Origin: Actinomycetota bacterium
Lineage (GTDB): Bacteria > Actinomycetota > CADDZG01 > JAHWKV01
Reading direction: 5' to 3'
Length of the DNA stretch: 64,000 nt
NCBI GenBank assembly: GCA_030447305.1
Contig: JAUJPC010000003.1
Span: 204,738 to 268,737 of the forward strand
This document shows positions 42,153-51,867 of this stretch, piece by piece. The position numbers were made by a program, and so were the translations under genes. Within the stretch, counting starts at the first letter, position 1. The number at the start of each line of letters is the position of its first letter. The notes beneath the pieces are model-generated. The model saw only the letters and a list, made by a program, of their open reading frames with translations. It did no database searches and had not been told where the DNA came from.

Positions 42153-42511
42153 CTAAATCACAGCAATATAATTTGAAGCACCACTCCTAGACCGACTTCG
42201 TTCGGCATCCTCGAGTGCTGCTGATGCCGTTGTTCCCGCTTGCCTTTGGGCCGTCCAACTTATCTCGGCAGCGGTCTACCGCTCGACCGTTGGGCAACCG
42301 CCTTGACGCTGATCGAGAGGCTCCGGCAAGCTACGTCCCTGTCCTCATTGTCGGGGGAGCTAACGCTTGGTGTGGAGTTGGGATGATTTCGCAAACTGAT
42401 GCCGCGGCCCTCCTCGCGGCAGGCCCCTCGTCGGTGATGTTCTCTTCTATGGGCGTGGTCCCGCTGCTCCGCAGGCAATCTCCCGCCACTGTTCCGGGCG
42501 GCTGAGGTCCA
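42153..42511. other. 359-bp gap after tRNA-Tyr
   Basis: AT-rich just after the tRNA (ATATAATTTG around 42165), otherwise GC-rich. A 96-codon open frame (42215-42505) has no ribosome site or domain and is not annotated. Nothing else supported. Confidence 0.45.
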
Positions 42512-42877
42512 GTGAACGCCCGCGACTCCAAGAACCTGGTTCTCATCGTTGCCCGGGAGCTGGCGAGCCTGGTCGCCACTCCGGTCTTTGTCGTGGACGC
42601 GGAGGGATCGCTCATCTTCTTTAACGAGTCCGCTGAGGAGGTCTTGGGCCTAAGGTTTTCTGAGGCGGGCGAACTCTCGGTCGAGGAGTGGTCCACCATA
42701 TGGGGCCCCCAGGACGCGGACGGCGGCCTCCTCGAGGCATCCGAGCTTCCTCTGGTCCAGGCGCTGTCGAATCGCCGGCCCACTCATAGACCCTTTGCGA
42801 TCACCACGCGTAACGGCAAGAAGCTGGAGATCGAGGTTACCGCCTTCCTCTCTTCGCCAGGGCCGACGAGCTGGTAG
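42512..42877 (+). CDS. PAS-domain sensor protein, frameshifted near its end
   Basis: The product is one PAS domain (VATPVFVVDAEGSLIFFNESAEEVLG) with GTG start 42512. It stops early at 42877 after FLSSPGPTSW. Adding one C to the run at 42847-42848 restores FPLFARADELVGGVAIFWVR, the strand expected for this PAS type, ending at 42906 and giving 131 residues. So there is a single-base deletion, real or a sequence error. It leads an apparent sensory cluster with the MBL gene and the kinase-cyclase. Confidence 0.7.
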   Translation: MNARDSKNLVLIVARELASLVATPVFVVDAEGSLIFFNESAEEVLGLRFSEAGELSVEEWSTIWGPQDADGGLLEASELPLVQALSNRRPTHRPFAITTRNGKKLEIEVTAFLSSPGPTSW

Positions 42878-42923
42878 GGGGCGTCGCGATCTTCTGGGTT
42901 CGCTGAACCGGAGGTCGTGAAGG

Positions 42924-43766
42924 GTGGACGTCAAGATCTGGGGGAGCCGTGGGTCCCTGGCAACCCCCGGCCCCTCAACCGTCAAGTACGGCGGAAACAC
43001 GGCCTGCGTCGAGGTGGCGTTGGGTGACCAAATCGAGGTAGTCCTCGATGCAGGAACCGGAATCCGGCGACTTGGAGTGGAATTGGAGAGCCGCCGGCCC
43101 GAGGTTCTCCACATTCTTCTGACTCATCTTCATTTGGATCACCTGCAGGGGTTGGGCTTTTTCCCTTTACTGGGTGATCCGCAGGTCGAGGTTCACGTCT
43201 GGGGCCCCTCTTCGCCGGTGCAATCACTGGAGAAGCGGATTGGCCGCTACCTATCTCCTCCGCTCTTTCCGGTCCGCCTGCACGATCTGATGTCCTCGGT
43301 CACGTTCCACGATGTCCCGGAAGGGGAGTGGGAAATTGGCACCGCGCGATTTGTGGGCGAGCCGATCGCGCATCAAGGACCGACGCTGGGATATCGCATC
43401 GAGCAGGGAGATCGAGCCGTTGCCTACCTCCCCGATCACGAGCCGGCTAGAGGCAGAAACCTTCTGGAGATCGAGCCCGAGTGGATCTCGGGGCTGAGGC
43501 TGGTTCAAGGGGTTGATGTTCTGCTTCACGACGGCCAGTACACCGACGACGAGTATTCGCAGAAGCTGGGCTGGGGCCATTCGGGCCTAACGGATGCAGT
43601 CACGTTCGCCAAGCTCGCCGAGGTGGGGCGTCTGGTCCTGTTTCATCACGACCCTGCCCACGACGACGAGCAGTTGGAGACGATGCTACGGGGGGCCCAT
43701 GAGCTCTGGGGAAAGGAAGAGAACCAACCGTTGCTTGCTTACGAAGGCATGGTGCTCGAGCTCTAA
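42924..43766 (+). CDS. MBL-fold metallohydrolase
   Basis: The 280-residue protein has the metallo-beta-lactamase fold: WGSRGSLATPGPSTVKYGGNT start, LDAGTG, the metal motif THLHLDHLQG, DHEP and the terminal LFHHDP. The N-terminus matches a branch of cyclic-nucleotide phosphodiesterase-like or beta-lactamase-fold proteins often encoded near signalling genes. It may hydrolyse a nucleotide; with a class III cyclase encoded just downstream, a cyclic nucleotide is a reasonable inference only. Confidence 0.8.
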   Translation: MDVKIWGSRGSLATPGPSTVKYGGNTACVEVALGDQIEVVLDAGTGIRRLGVELESRRPEVLHILLTHLHLDHLQGLGFFPLLGDPQVEVHVWGPSSPVQSLEKRIGRYLSPPLFPVRLHDLMSSVTFHDVPEGEWEIGTARFVGEPIAHQGPTLGYRIEQGDRAVAYLPDHEPARGRNLLEIEPEWISGLRLVQGVDVLLHDGQYTDDEYSQKLGWGHSGLTDAVTFAKLAEVGRLVLFHHDPAHDDEQLETMLRGAHELWGKEENQPLLAYEGMVLEL

Positions 43767-43864
43767 AGCAGGGCGAAGGTTGAACCTCACTGCGAGAAGC
43801 CTGAGCCAGACGTCTGTAGAAAAATAGGGACGGCAGATTCCAGGAAGGGTGGCGAGGCCAGCCC

Positions 43865-44476
43865 GTGCAGTGTCCGACGTGTGGACAGACGAACCGCCCC
43901 GAAGCCGCATTTTGCGACTCCTGTGGGACGCGCCTTACGCCCGCGCCAGCCGAGCAGCCGGAGAGGGCGCTCCCCCAGGCCGGGTCGGGGCGCTACGTTG
44001 CACTCGGTTACCTCGGCGAGGGCGGGCGAAAGCAGGTCTTCCGGGCCATGGACACGCGCCTCGACCGTGAGGTGGCCCTTGCCATCATTCAGACGAAGCG
44101 CCTAGATCCAGCCTCCATCGAAAGGGTGCGGCGCGAGGCAAAAGCAATGGCGAAGCTGGGGGGCCACCACAACATCGTCAATATCTTCGATGTCGGCGAG
44201 GAGGACGGCGACATCTTTTTGGTCTCCGAGCTGATGGCAGGCGGATCTGTCGAGGATCTGCTCGAAAAGTCAGGAGGCCGGGGGCTGCCCCTCGAACAGG
44301 TGATGCGGATCGCCGACAATGTGGCGGCGGCTCTTGAGTACGCACACGAACAAGGGATCTTCCACCGGGATATAAAGCCGGCCAACGTCTGGCTGACCAA
44401 AGACGGCACCGGAAAGCTCGGGGACTTTGGTCTGGCGGTGGGACGCCAGGAGGCCAGGTTGACCTCCGAGGCATGA
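43865..44476 (+). CDS. Zinc-ribbon Ser/Thr kinase, N-terminal fragment of a frameshifted giant gene
   Basis: GTG 43865 opens a frame with a double-CxxC zinc ribbon (CPTCGQTN...FCDSCGTRL, residues 3-23), then a Hanks-type kinase domain: [15 protein letters not shown], catalytic [12 protein letters not shown], and DFGLAVG. The invariant lysine of motif II appears absent (REVALAIIQ has Ile where VAVK is usual). It stops in the activation loop at 44476. Restoring one G at 44470-44471 (GAGGGC) joins it to the next frame as [16 protein letters not shown]. Confidence 0.75.
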   Translation: MQCPTCGQTNRPEAAFCDSCGTRLTPAPAEQPERALPQAGSGRYVALGYLGEGGRKQVFRAMDTRLDREVALAIIQTKRLDPASIERVRREAKAMAKLGGHHNIVNIFDVGEEDGDIFLVSELMAGGSVEDLLEKSGGRGLPLEQVMRIADNVAAALEYAHEQGIFHRDIKPANVWLTKDGTGKLGDFGLAVGRQEARLTSEA

Positions 44477-46434
44477 TGCTGGGAACCGTCGCCTACATGT
44501 CGCCGGAACAGGCAACCGGCATCCAGGTCGATGCGCGCAGTGACCTCTACTCCCTGGGCGCCATGCTCTACGAGGCCGCGACCGGAAGGCCCCCGTTCGC
44601 CGGCGACGATGCGGTTGCGATCATCTCCCAACAGATAAACACCGCTCCGGTTGCACCCTCATGGCACAACCCGGAGATCCCTCAACCACTCGAGGCTCTC
44701 ATCCTGCAGCTGCTCTCCAAGTCTCCCGACGAGAGGCCGCAAACCGCAGGAGAAGTAAGAGAGCGACTAAAGCACGCTACCGAGAAGACGTCGATAGTCA
44801 CCGAGCGCGTCCTGCAGGAGGAGCGCAACCCCCTCGAGAGGCTGGCTTCCGGTGTTTTCGTGGGAAGGGAGGCGGAGACTGCCGAGCTGCGAACGATGTT
44901 TGACGGGGTGAGGCGATCAAAAGGCGGAATCGCTCTCCTGGTGGGAGAGCCGGGCATCGGGAAGACGCGGACGTCTGAGGAGCTCATCACCTACGCCCGC
45001 TTGAACGGTGCTCAGGTTTTGGTCGGGCGCTGTTACGAAGGTGAAGGAGCCCCGGCTTACTGGCCGTGGATTCAGGTCATTCGGTCTTATGTGCACGAGC
45101 GCCCCCAGGAGCTCCTGGCTTCGGAGATGGGCTCGGGGGCTCAGCAGATCGCCCAGATAGTTTCCGAGGTCAAACAGCTCGTTCCGGGCGTGGAGACTCC
45201 TACCACAACCGATCCCGATGCGGCGAGATTTCAGCTGTTCGACTCGGTAACCACGTTTCTGCGTAACGTCGCGAGCTCCCGGCCGCTTGTGATCTTCCTG
45301 GATGACCTGCACTGGGCGGACAAGCCGTCGCTTCTGATGCTCGAGTTCCTCAGCCGGCAGATTTCCGATTCCAAGATCCTGGTCCTGGCCACCTACCGGG
45401 ACGTCGAGCTTGGCCGGCAGCATCCCCTCTCTCTGACCCTGGCCGCCATCATCAGAGAGCCGAACGCTCGTCGGATATTGCTCCGGGGACTTTCGGAGTC
45501 GGATATCGCAAGGTACATCAGGTTGACGGCCGGAATAGAACACCCTCAGCAGCTGTCCAAGGCAATCTTCACCGAGACCGAGGGCAACCCCTTCTTCGTC
45601 AGCGAGACGGTGAAGCTGCTCGCTACCGAGAAGCAGCTCGAGGCGGATCCGCGAGGTTCCTGGAGCCTCACGATTCCACAAGGGGTCAAAGAGGTCATAG
45701 GGCGTCGCCTTGACCAGCTCTCGGATGGGTGCAACGAAGCTCTCACGATTGCGTCCGCGATCGGTCGAGAGTTCGACGTGGCAATGATCGAGATGCTCTC
45801 GACCCATCCTGCCGAGGAGCTGCTGGAGGCCATGGACGAGGCTGTGTCGGCCAGGGTTATCGCTCCCATCTCCGGCACGAGGTACCGGTTTGCTCACGCG
45901 CTGATCCGGGAGACGCTGTACGAGGAGCTGTCGACCGCGAAACGCTTGCGGCTCCACAAGGCGGCGGCTCAGGCCCTCGAGAGCCTGAGTGGGGAAGATC
46001 CCGAGCGCTACCTATCCGAGCTCGCCTACCACTTTTTCGAGGCGGCTGCCTTGGGGGAGGTTACGAAGGCGGTCGATTACTCACGGCGAGCGGGCGAGAA
46101 AGCAATGCGTCTGCTTGCTTTTGAGGAGGCGGCGGTCCAGTTCGACCGGGCGCTTCAAGCTCTCGATGTCAACGAGTCGGGGCAGGAGGTCGCCAGGGTT
46201 GGACTGCTGCTCGCCCTCGGCCGAGCCCAGACCAGCGCCGGGGAGACCTTGGCCGCCCGTAAGACTTTCCAGGAAGCTGCGGATCATGCCCGAAGCTCCA
46301 ATCTCTCCGAGCACTTGGCGCTGGCGGCCCTGGGAGCCGGGGACGTCTGGACCGAGGCCGGATTCGTCAATCAGGATCTGATCGATCTGCTCGAGGAGGC
46401 GGCTGCCGCAAGCGTTGAGCACGGACCCCATTGA
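44473..46434 (+). CDS. Kinase C-lobe, AAA ATPase and TPR fragment of the same gene
   Basis: The fragment begins at the APE-type motif region ([13 protein letters not shown]), finishes the kinase lobe ([16 protein letters not shown]), then has an AAA_16 ATPase: [12 protein letters not shown], Walker [11 protein letters not shown], Walker [16 protein letters not shown], and the helical [29 protein letters not shown] region, then the start of TPR helices. It ends after [13 protein letters not shown]; removing one A at 46410-46411 gives [15 protein letters not shown] and joins the third frame. Confidence 0.78.
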   Translation: MMLGTVAYMSPEQATGIQVDARSDLYSLGAMLYEAATGRPPFAGDDAVAIISQQINTAPVAPSWHNPEIPQPLEALILQLLSKSPDERPQTAGEVRERLKHATEKTSIVTERVLQEERNPLERLASGVFVGREAETAELRTMFDGVRRSKGGIALLVGEPGIGKTRTSEELITYARLNGAQVLVGRCYEGEGAPAYWPWIQVIRSYVHERPQELLASEMGSGAQQIAQIVSEVKQLVPGVETPTTTDPDAARFQLFDSVTTFLRNVASSRPLVIFLDDLHWADKPSLLMLEFLSRQISDSKILVLATYRDVELGRQHPLSLTLAAIIREPNARRILLRGLSESDIARYIRLTAGIEHPQQLSKAIFTETEGNPFFVSETVKLLATEKQLEADPRGSWSLTIPQGVKEVIGRRLDQLSDGCNEALTIASAIGREFDVAMIEMLSTHPAEELLEAMDEAVSARVIAPISGTRYRFAHALIRETLYEELSTAKRLRLHKAAAQALESLSGEDPERYLSELAYHFFEAAALGEVTKAVDYSRRAGEKAMRLLAFEEAAVQFDRALQALDVNESGQEVARVGLLLALGRAQTSAGETLAARKTFQEAADHARSSNLSEHLALAALGAGDVWTEAGFVNQDLIDLLEEAAAASVEHGPH

Positions 46435-48202
46435 GAGTAAGATCCTTGCTCGCCTGGGAGAGGCATACAAGTTCGACCAGGCAACGAAGCATAAAGAGAT
46501 CGAGCTCAGCACCAAAGCGGTGGAGATGGCCCGGCGCGTCGGCGATCCGGGGGCACTGGCCCAGGCACTCTACGGGCGGATAATTTCGCTGGGTTCGCCC
46601 GAGTCCATCGCGGAGCGCTTGGAGATGGCCACCGAGCTCATCGAGATTGCAGAAAAGGCCGGTGACGTAGAGCGGCGGTTGCTCGGTTTACGCCTGCGTA
46701 TCGCGTCCTCCTTCCAGCTGGGACAACTAAAGTCCGCCCGGAACGACGTACGAACCTACGAGAAAGTCGCCGAGAGGGCCAAGCTGGCACTGTACACGTG
46801 GTTGACGCCGATACTCGAGTCGACGTGGAGTCTGGCGGAAGGAAGGGTCGATGAGGCCGAAGCGCTTGTGCGTCGAGGAGTCGAGCAGGGCCGCAAAGCG
46901 GGCGATCCCAACGCCGAGCGGTTTACGGTCGCCCCCCTGCTCGCCGTTAGGGTCGAGCAGCAGAAGGTCGAGGAGCTCGACCAAGTGGCCCGGCACCTTG
47001 CCTCCGAAGGCGGATTTTTCCCCTGGACCTGGGGTTGCCTGATCTTCCTGGCATACGCGAAAGGTGATCTCGACGAGGCGCGACGTCTCATCGACAAGCT
47101 CTCGTCCGGCGGATTCGCTTCTATCCCGCGAGAGTTGGGGTTCATCTGGATGATCGGCGTGCTTGCTCAGGTGTGCGCTCGCCTCGATGACGCGGCGATG
47201 GCGGAGCAGGTTTACGACCTGCTCAGCCCCTATCCCAACCATTACGGGACCCCGGGTTTCGTGGCTACCACTAACGGATGCGGACACCACCATCTCGGAG
47301 TGCTCGCCACGACGATGAAGCGCTTCGACCTGGCAGAGTCGCACCTAAACTCCGCACTTCGGGTCCACGAGACGGCCGGTTTCAGGTATCTCACGACCCA
47401 AACTCGTCACGCAATGGCCGAGATGCTCGCCAGGCGGGGCATGCCCGGCGATGATCAGAGGGCTCTGCGGCTACTGGGGGAGGTGGTCGAGGCGGCCACG
47501 GCAGGGCCGTTCAAACAGACGCTTCAAAGTGCAGTGCATCTGCGCCTGAGGATCCAGGGTCTGAGCAAGGTGGACACCACCCGGTCGATCCATGTGATCG
47601 CGGCTGAGGTCGGCAAAGAAGGGCCAGGGCTGGCCGCGCAGGCCGCTCCGGACGGGACGGTCACCATCCTGTTCACCGACATCGAGGGGTCGACCGAGCT
47701 GAACGAGAGCCTTGGCGATCAGCGGTGGATAGCCCTCCTATCGGTTCACGACGGCATCGTGCGCACCGAGGTGCAAAAGGCGGGGGGCAGTGTCGTGAAG
47801 TCGAGGGGGGACGGCTTCATGCTTGCATTTCCAAGTGCTCGGCAAGCTCTACGTGCGGCAATAGCCATCCAGCGCGCTCTGGAGGCGCACAACCGCGAAT
47901 CTCCCCAATCAACGCCGATACGGGTCCGGATCGGTATTCATACCGGTGAGGTGGTTCATCAAAGAGGCGACTTCTTCGGGCGCCACGTGAACTTTGCGTC
48001 CCGCATAGCGGATCAGGCAGCGGGTGAGGAGATCCTTGTGTCCGAGTTGACCAAGGCGCTGCTGCTCGGATCCCCCGAGTTCGAGTTCGACGGCTCCCGC
48101 TCTGCGGGCCTCAAGGGATTTCCCGGCGAACACTTGATGTTCAGCTTGAACTGGTCTGGCGATGTCGGCTCTCCAGGTAACGACCCCTCGCGGGGGCGAT
48201 GA
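46415..48202 (+). CDS. TPR and class III adenylate/guanylate cyclase fragment of the same gene
   Basis: The frame from TTG 46415 encodes about 400 residues of TPR-like helices and then a class III cyclase catalytic domain: [16 protein letters not shown] (metal Asp), [14 protein letters not shown] (second metal Asp), and [29 protein letters not shown]. Together with the two previous frames it makes one protein of about 1,445 residues (kinase, ATPase, TPR, cyclase), an architecture known in actinobacteria and Chloroflexi. The two indels compensate each other. Confidence 0.8.
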   Translation: MSTDPIESKILARLGEAYKFDQATKHKEIELSTKAVEMARRVGDPGALAQALYGRIISLGSPESIAERLEMATELIEIAEKAGDVERRLLGLRLRIASSFQLGQLKSARNDVRTYEKVAERAKLALYTWLTPILESTWSLAEGRVDEAEALVRRGVEQGRKAGDPNAERFTVAPLLAVRVEQQKVEELDQVARHLASEGGFFPWTWGCLIFLAYAKGDLDEARRLIDKLSSGGFASIPRELGFIWMIGVLAQVCARLDDAAMAEQVYDLLSPYPNHYGTPGFVATTNGCGHHHLGVLATTMKRFDLAESHLNSALRVHETAGFRYLTTQTRHAMAEMLARRGMPGDDQRALRLLGEVVEAATAGPFKQTLQSAVHLRLRIQGLSKVDTTRSIHVIAAEVGKEGPGLAAQAAPDGTVTILFTDIEGSTELNESLGDQRWIALLSVHDGIVRTEVQKAGGSVVKSRGDGFMLAFPSARQALRAAIAIQRALEAHNRESPQSTPIRVRIGIHTGEVVHQRGDFFGRHVNFASRIADQAAGEEILVSELTKALLLGSPEFEFDGSRSAGLKGFPGEHLMFSLNWSGDVGSPGNDPSRGR

Positions 48203-48240
48203 TGATTGCTTCAGGTCAGTCCGAACGAAAAGGAGGCGTC

Positions 48241-48639
48241 ATGCCTGCGTTGAAAGCTTTTCACCACATTGGGCTCACGGTAAGCGACATCGAGGCGAGC
48301 ATTCCGTGGTACGTCGAAGTCTTCGGGCTGAAGAAGGCCTGGGAGGAGAAGCACTACCCTGACGGCCCGGGCTATGCCGTCGTTCTTTCCCACCCACTGG
48401 GATTCAACATCAGCCTCGACCATCACCCGGAAAACCCGGGAGAGCCATTCGACGAGAAAAGGTGCGGCCTCGATCACCTCAGCTTTGTTGTGGCCGACCG
48501 GGCGGCGCTCGAAGAGTGGGAAGCCCATCTTTCCAACCTTGGAGTGCAGCATTCCCCCATCACGGACATGGAGTGGGGCTCGGAGCTGGTTTTTCGGGAC
48601 CCGGACAACATTCAGCTAGAGCTGATCGCCCTGGCCTGA
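48241..48639 (+). CDS. VOC/glyoxalase-family protein
   Basis: The 132-residue protein is a vicinal-oxygen-chelate domain pair: HHIGLTVSDIEASIPWYVEVFGL, GLDHLSFVVAD and VFRDPDNIQLELIAL, with metal-ligand His and Glu positions present. Substrate unknown (glyoxalase, dioxygenase or resistance type). AAAAGGAGG directly upstream of ATG 48241 is among the best ribosome sites in the window. Confidence 0.87.
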   Translation: MPALKAFHHIGLTVSDIEASIPWYVEVFGLKKAWEEKHYPDGPGYAVVLSHPLGFNISLDHHPENPGEPFDEKRCGLDHLSFVVADRAALEEWEAHLSNLGVQHSPITDMEWGSELVFRDPDNIQLELIALA

Positions 48640-48805
48640 CGGAGGAAAGCGCATCCCTCGCGATGACGCCAAGGAAACGAGAGGGTGGAGCAAGGAGAGG
48701 AACCGCCGTTGGCGCCGGACTGATCGTCTGGGTGGACCTTTTTCTGGCTCGTCAGCATTGGTAGCATTGGCCCAGTGTGATCCGTATGAATGGGGGGCTA
48801 TCGGG

Positions 48806-49135
48806 ATGCCGAAATACCTGAGTCTGTTCTCGTTCAAAGGGGAAACGCTCGGGCAACTTGTCCAGAATCCGAGTGACCGTGAAGCTGCGGTACGAGAACT
48901 GGCGACATCGCTTGGAGGCACGTTGGAGGCCTATTACCTGATGTTCGGCCCACATGACGGTTGCGCCATCTTTGAAATGCCAGACACCATCAGTGCCGCT
49001 GCGGCCGCCATCACAGTCGCATCTTCCGGGGCATTTGCGAGCCTGCAAACTCATGAACTGGTGTCGTCCAACGAGTTCCTTGAGGCTTTGGACAAAGCCA
49101 AGTCGGTCACGAGCTATCGGGTGCCGGGAACATAG
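48806..49135 (+). CDS. GYD-domain protein
   Basis: The 109-residue protein matches the GYD family (LSLFSFKGETLGQLVQNPSDREAAV, YYLMFGPHDGCAIFEMPD, then an Ala-rich helix). These small alpha/beta proteins are related in fold to dimeric ferredoxin-like proteins; their role is unknown. ATG 48806 gives the family N-terminus MPKYLSLFSF. Confidence 0.8.
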   Translation: MPKYLSLFSFKGETLGQLVQNPSDREAAVRELATSLGGTLEAYYLMFGPHDGCAIFEMPDTISAAAAAITVASSGAFASLQTHELVSSNEFLEALDKAKSVTSYRVPGT

Positions 49136-49303
49136 CAGGTCTAACTAGCAGGGCAGGTCGCCGCCTGGGCCGCCTCCTCCTCCTGGGGAATCCGTAGAGG
49201 CGTCGGGCCGTTTTCCGTACTGCCCCTGATGCGTCTCCGGCCGGTGATTTCTAGGCTTTCCCCATAGCACACGGAGTTCAGTGCCCGATAGAGGGGAAGT
49301 AAA

Positions 49304-49435
49304 ATGCCAGGAGTCAAGCGGTTTGCACGTGCGACGGGGAGGCTACTTGTGAGGTCCTTGGAGAGCACCAGCCCTGCCTGCCTTATGGGCTTCGGAGTGC
49401 CCTACCGGCGCCTTACCGGCTCGGATCCCCGATGA
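49304..49435 (+). CDS. Possible small protein coupled to the DUF427 gene
   Basis: A 43-codon frame starts at ATG 49304 behind GAGGGGAAG and ends in an ATGA overlap with the DUF427 start at 49432. The product is basic at the N-terminus (KRFARATGRLLVRSLES). Coupling geometry supports translation, but no family is known and the rest of 49136-49303 shows nothing. Confidence 0.33.
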   Translation: MPGVKRFARATGRLLVRSLESTSPACLMGFGVPYRRLTGSDPR

Positions 49436-49956
49436 GCGGACCTGCGCTGGAGGACCTGGAGATTCCCCAGATCGATTGGGGAAACGGTGGCATCCGTCTT
49501 GAGCCATGCCCCAAGAGGGTGCGAGTCGTGGCAGCCGGCCAAATGGTCGTCGACAGCCGCCGAGTGACCATGATGCTCGAACCGAAACACCTTCCGGTCT
49601 ACTACTTCCCACGGGAGCACGTGAGGATGGAACTGCTAATTCCGGCGAAGTCGTCCATCGTCTCGGCTCTGAAGGGCCCGGCAACGTACTGGACGCTGCG
49701 GAATGGTGATCGGATCGTGCCCGACGCCTTCTTCTCCTACGACGACGCGCCATCCGAATGCCCGGACTTGAGCGGACTTATTGGGATGTACTGGGGAAAG
49801 ATGGATGCCGTCTTCGAGGAGGGAAGAGGTCTTCACCCATGCCCGGGAGCCGCATCATCGCATCGAGGTTCTCCGTTCCTCCCGGCAGGTGCGGGTGGCT
49901 TGGGGGGAGCGCATCCTCGCCGAGTCCGACCGTCCGGTGATGCTGCTGGAGTCTGA
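49432..49956 (+). CDS. DUF427 protein, N-terminal half, frameshifted
   Basis: Residues 1-130 form a first DUF427 domain (RVVAAGQMVVDSRRVTMMLE, VYYFPREHVRMELL, ATYWTLRNGDRIVPDAFFSY). At 49821-49823 a GGG run has one base too many: the encoded frame goes into unrelated GRGLHPCPG sequence, whereas skipping one G yields FEEEEVFTHAREPHHR and the second DUF427 domain in the next frame. Everything after about 49822 in this frame is probably spurious. Confidence 0.7.
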   Translation: MSGPALEDLEIPQIDWGNGGIRLEPCPKRVRVVAAGQMVVDSRRVTMMLEPKHLPVYYFPREHVRMELLIPAKSSIVSALKGPATYWTLRNGDRIVPDAFFSYDDAPSECPDLSGLIGMYWGKMDAVFEEGRGLHPCPGAASSHRGSPFLPAGAGGLGGAHPRRVRPSGDAAGV

Positions 49957-50221
49957 CCTCCCTCCCCGCTTCTACCTGCCGAAGCTCGACGTTCGCTTCA
50001 GCGAGCTGGAACCCAGTCCAACCGCAACAACCGACCCGTACAAGGGCAGGGCAACGGAGTACTGGTCGGTTGAGGGAGGGCCCAACGACATAGCCTGGTG
50101 CTATCCGTTTCCCACGGTGGAGTGTGCGGCCATCGCCAACCACATTGCATTTTTCCAGGAAGCGGTCGAGGTTTATGTCGACGAGGAGCTGCTGAACGCC
50201 GGGAATACCCCGTGGTCCTGA
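49805..50221 (+). CDS. DUF427 protein, C-terminal half
   Basis: After the frameshift this frame encodes a second DUF427 domain: THAREPHHRIEVLRSSRQVRV, RFYLPKLDVRF, PYKGRATEYWSVEG and the terminal YVDEELLNAGNTPWS, where the family usually ends. ATG 49805 is a nominal start only; the intact gene would run 49432-50221 with two tandem domains. The biochemical role of DUF427 is unknown. Confidence 0.7.
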   Translation: MPSSRREEVFTHAREPHHRIEVLRSSRQVRVAWGERILAESDRPVMLLESDLPPRFYLPKLDVRFSELEPSPTATTDPYKGRATEYWSVEGGPNDIAWCYPFPTVECAAIANHIAFFQEAVEVYVDEELLNAGNTPWS

Positions 50222-50265
50222 AGACGGAACACCGTGCTGCGACCGGTAGTGCTTCCACGAACGGC

Positions 50266-51867
50266 CTAGGTTCTGCGCTTCTCACCCCGTAGAGCCGTCA
50301 GCGCATTGCAGAACTCCTCGTAGGCGTCCAGCTCCCGGCACAGAGGCGAAATCACCCTGTTAAATGCAACCTGCCTGATGCCTTCACGCAGCCGTTGCGC
50401 GGCTCTTCGCCGGCGTCGGCGCGCTCCCAGGCGGGCCATCTGCTGGAACACAAAGCTGAACAGCAAGCCGGCCAGGAGCCCGCCTCCCAGGGCGATGGTG
50501 GGCCAAGGGATCTCCTCTACCCGAGGAGTCGGGGGTCGCGGAATCTGCAGCCACTCCAGGGCGAACAGCAGGGTCAGCCACGCAAACCCCAGGATGGCGA
50601 CGGTCGCCAGCACCGTCTGTACGCCGTTGCCCACCCTCCACCAGGCCGGGCGTCTCTCGTCATCGAGGTCGGTCGACGATACGGCGGAGTCCAGCTCGTT
50701 CAGCAGGTCCTCGGACGACGTGGAAACGCTTTGTCTCACACAGTCGGGCCACGGCGAGGGAAGCCCCTCGGCCGCCGAGGCGGCGGCCCTCCGCAGGGCG
50801 TTGTCCAGCTGCGCCTGTTGCAGCGGCGTTGCCTGGGGCAGGGACGTTCTGCCACCCTCTCCTGAGCGGCGCAGGTGGAGGCGCCCCAGCGGATCGGGGC
50901 GGAACCGCCTCAGCCAGCGGGTGAAGGGCCACCCCATCGCCAGCGAGGCGTCCCGCCGGTGGGCCGCCGCCAGCGCGTCCACCACGACGTCGACGCCGGC
51001 GGCTGAGGCAAGTGCGTCGACCAGCCGCTCCTGTTCCCGGTCGGGAAGATCCTCGGCCTTGGTGGTCGCGCACAGAGGTGCAAGGCGGGCGACGAGCCGG
51101 TCCAGGTCGGCCGACAACCGCTGCGCCGCTGCTCGTTCCTCCCGGACCCGGCCTTCGATGGTTTCCCTCAGAAGATCCAGTCCCTCGCCGGTAGCGGTCG
51201 AGGTTGAGAGCACCTGAACGCCGGTCAGTCCGTCGTCCTGCAGAAGCCGGGACAGGTCGCCGACACACTGCCGTCGCTGGACCTCAGTCAGTTTGTCGAT
51301 CTGATTCAAGACCACGATGCTCACTGCGGCATGGGTTGCCAGAGGACGCAGATATCCGTCGTGCAGCGCGGCGTCGGCATACTTCTGGGGGTCAACCACC
51401 CAGACGAAGACGTCTACCAGCTGCACCAGCCGGTCAACCTCCAGGCGGTGTTCTACCTCCGTGGAGTCGTGGTCCGGAAGGTCCAGGAGGACCAACCCGT
51501 CAAGATCGGGATCGCGGAGGCCGTGCCGGCGGCCGACCCCCAGCCAGTCGAGGACCTCGGACGCCTCCCCCCAAACCACAGCCTGAGCGGAGGAGGTTGT
51601 CGGCCGGCGAACGCCCACCGCCGCCAGCTCGACGCCGCTCAACTTGTTGAACAGCGAAGACTTCCCCGTTCCGGTCGCTCCGGTGAGTGCCGCCACGGTG
51701 ACGTTCCTGCCGAATCCCATGCGGCTGGTTCCTCGCTCCAGGACCCCCCGGGCATCATGGACCAGCGACGGCTCGAAACGATCCCTGCCGATGTCGACCA
51801 CCTGGCGCAGTGCCTGAAGCCGGTCGTCGAGGTCGGGAGCCTGCTCCTTTCGAAGAAAAGGCTTCAC
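50266..51867 (-). CDS. Membrane-associated GTPase (YfjP-like)
   Basis: The 533-residue protein has a GTPase domain with P-loop GATGTGKSS (63-71), switch/G3 DLPDHDS, and G4 NQID with LSTSTATGEG as G5-like. After a long helical region come two hydrophobic segments (about 405-425 and 440-465) flanking a Pro-rich loop, then a basic helical end. This is the second member of a conserved actinobacterial GTPase pair; ATG 51867 overlaps the stop of the upstream dynamin-like gene in ATGA. Function unknown, possibly membrane remodelling. Confidence 0.8.
   Translation of the reverse strand: MKPFLRKEQAPDLDDRLQALRQVVDIGRDRFEPSLVHDARGVLERGTSRMGFGRNVTVAALTGATGTGKSSLFNKLSGVELAAVGVRRPTTSSAQAVVWGEASEVLDWLGVGRRHGLRDPDLDGLVLLDLPDHDSTEVEHRLEVDRLVQLVDVFVWVVDPQKYADAALHDGYLRPLATHAAVSIVVLNQIDKLTEVQRRQCVGDLSRLLQDDGLTGVQVLSTSTATGEGLDLLRETIEGRVREERAAAQRLSADLDRLVARLAPLCATTKAEDLPDREQERLVDALASAAGVDVVVDALAAAHRRDASLAMGWPFTRWLRRFRPDPLGRLHLRRSGEGGRTSLPQATPLQQAQLDNALRRAAASAAEGLPSPWPDCVRQSVSTSSEDLLNELDSAVSSTDLDDERRPAWWRVGNGVQTVLATVAILGFAWLTLLFALEWLQIPRPPTPRVEEIPWPTIALGGGLLAGLLFSFVFQQMARLGARRRRRRAAQRLREGIRQVAFNRVISPLCRELDAYEEFCNALTALRGEKRRT

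Noticed and set aside
42215..42505. 96-codon open frame between tRNA-Tyr and the PAS gene
   Set aside because: No ribosome site, no domain, and no convincing hydrophobic or charged pattern.
42072..42511. Integrated element using tRNA-Tyr as attachment site
   Set aside because: No integrase gene and no direct repeat of the tRNA 3' end was found downstream in the window.
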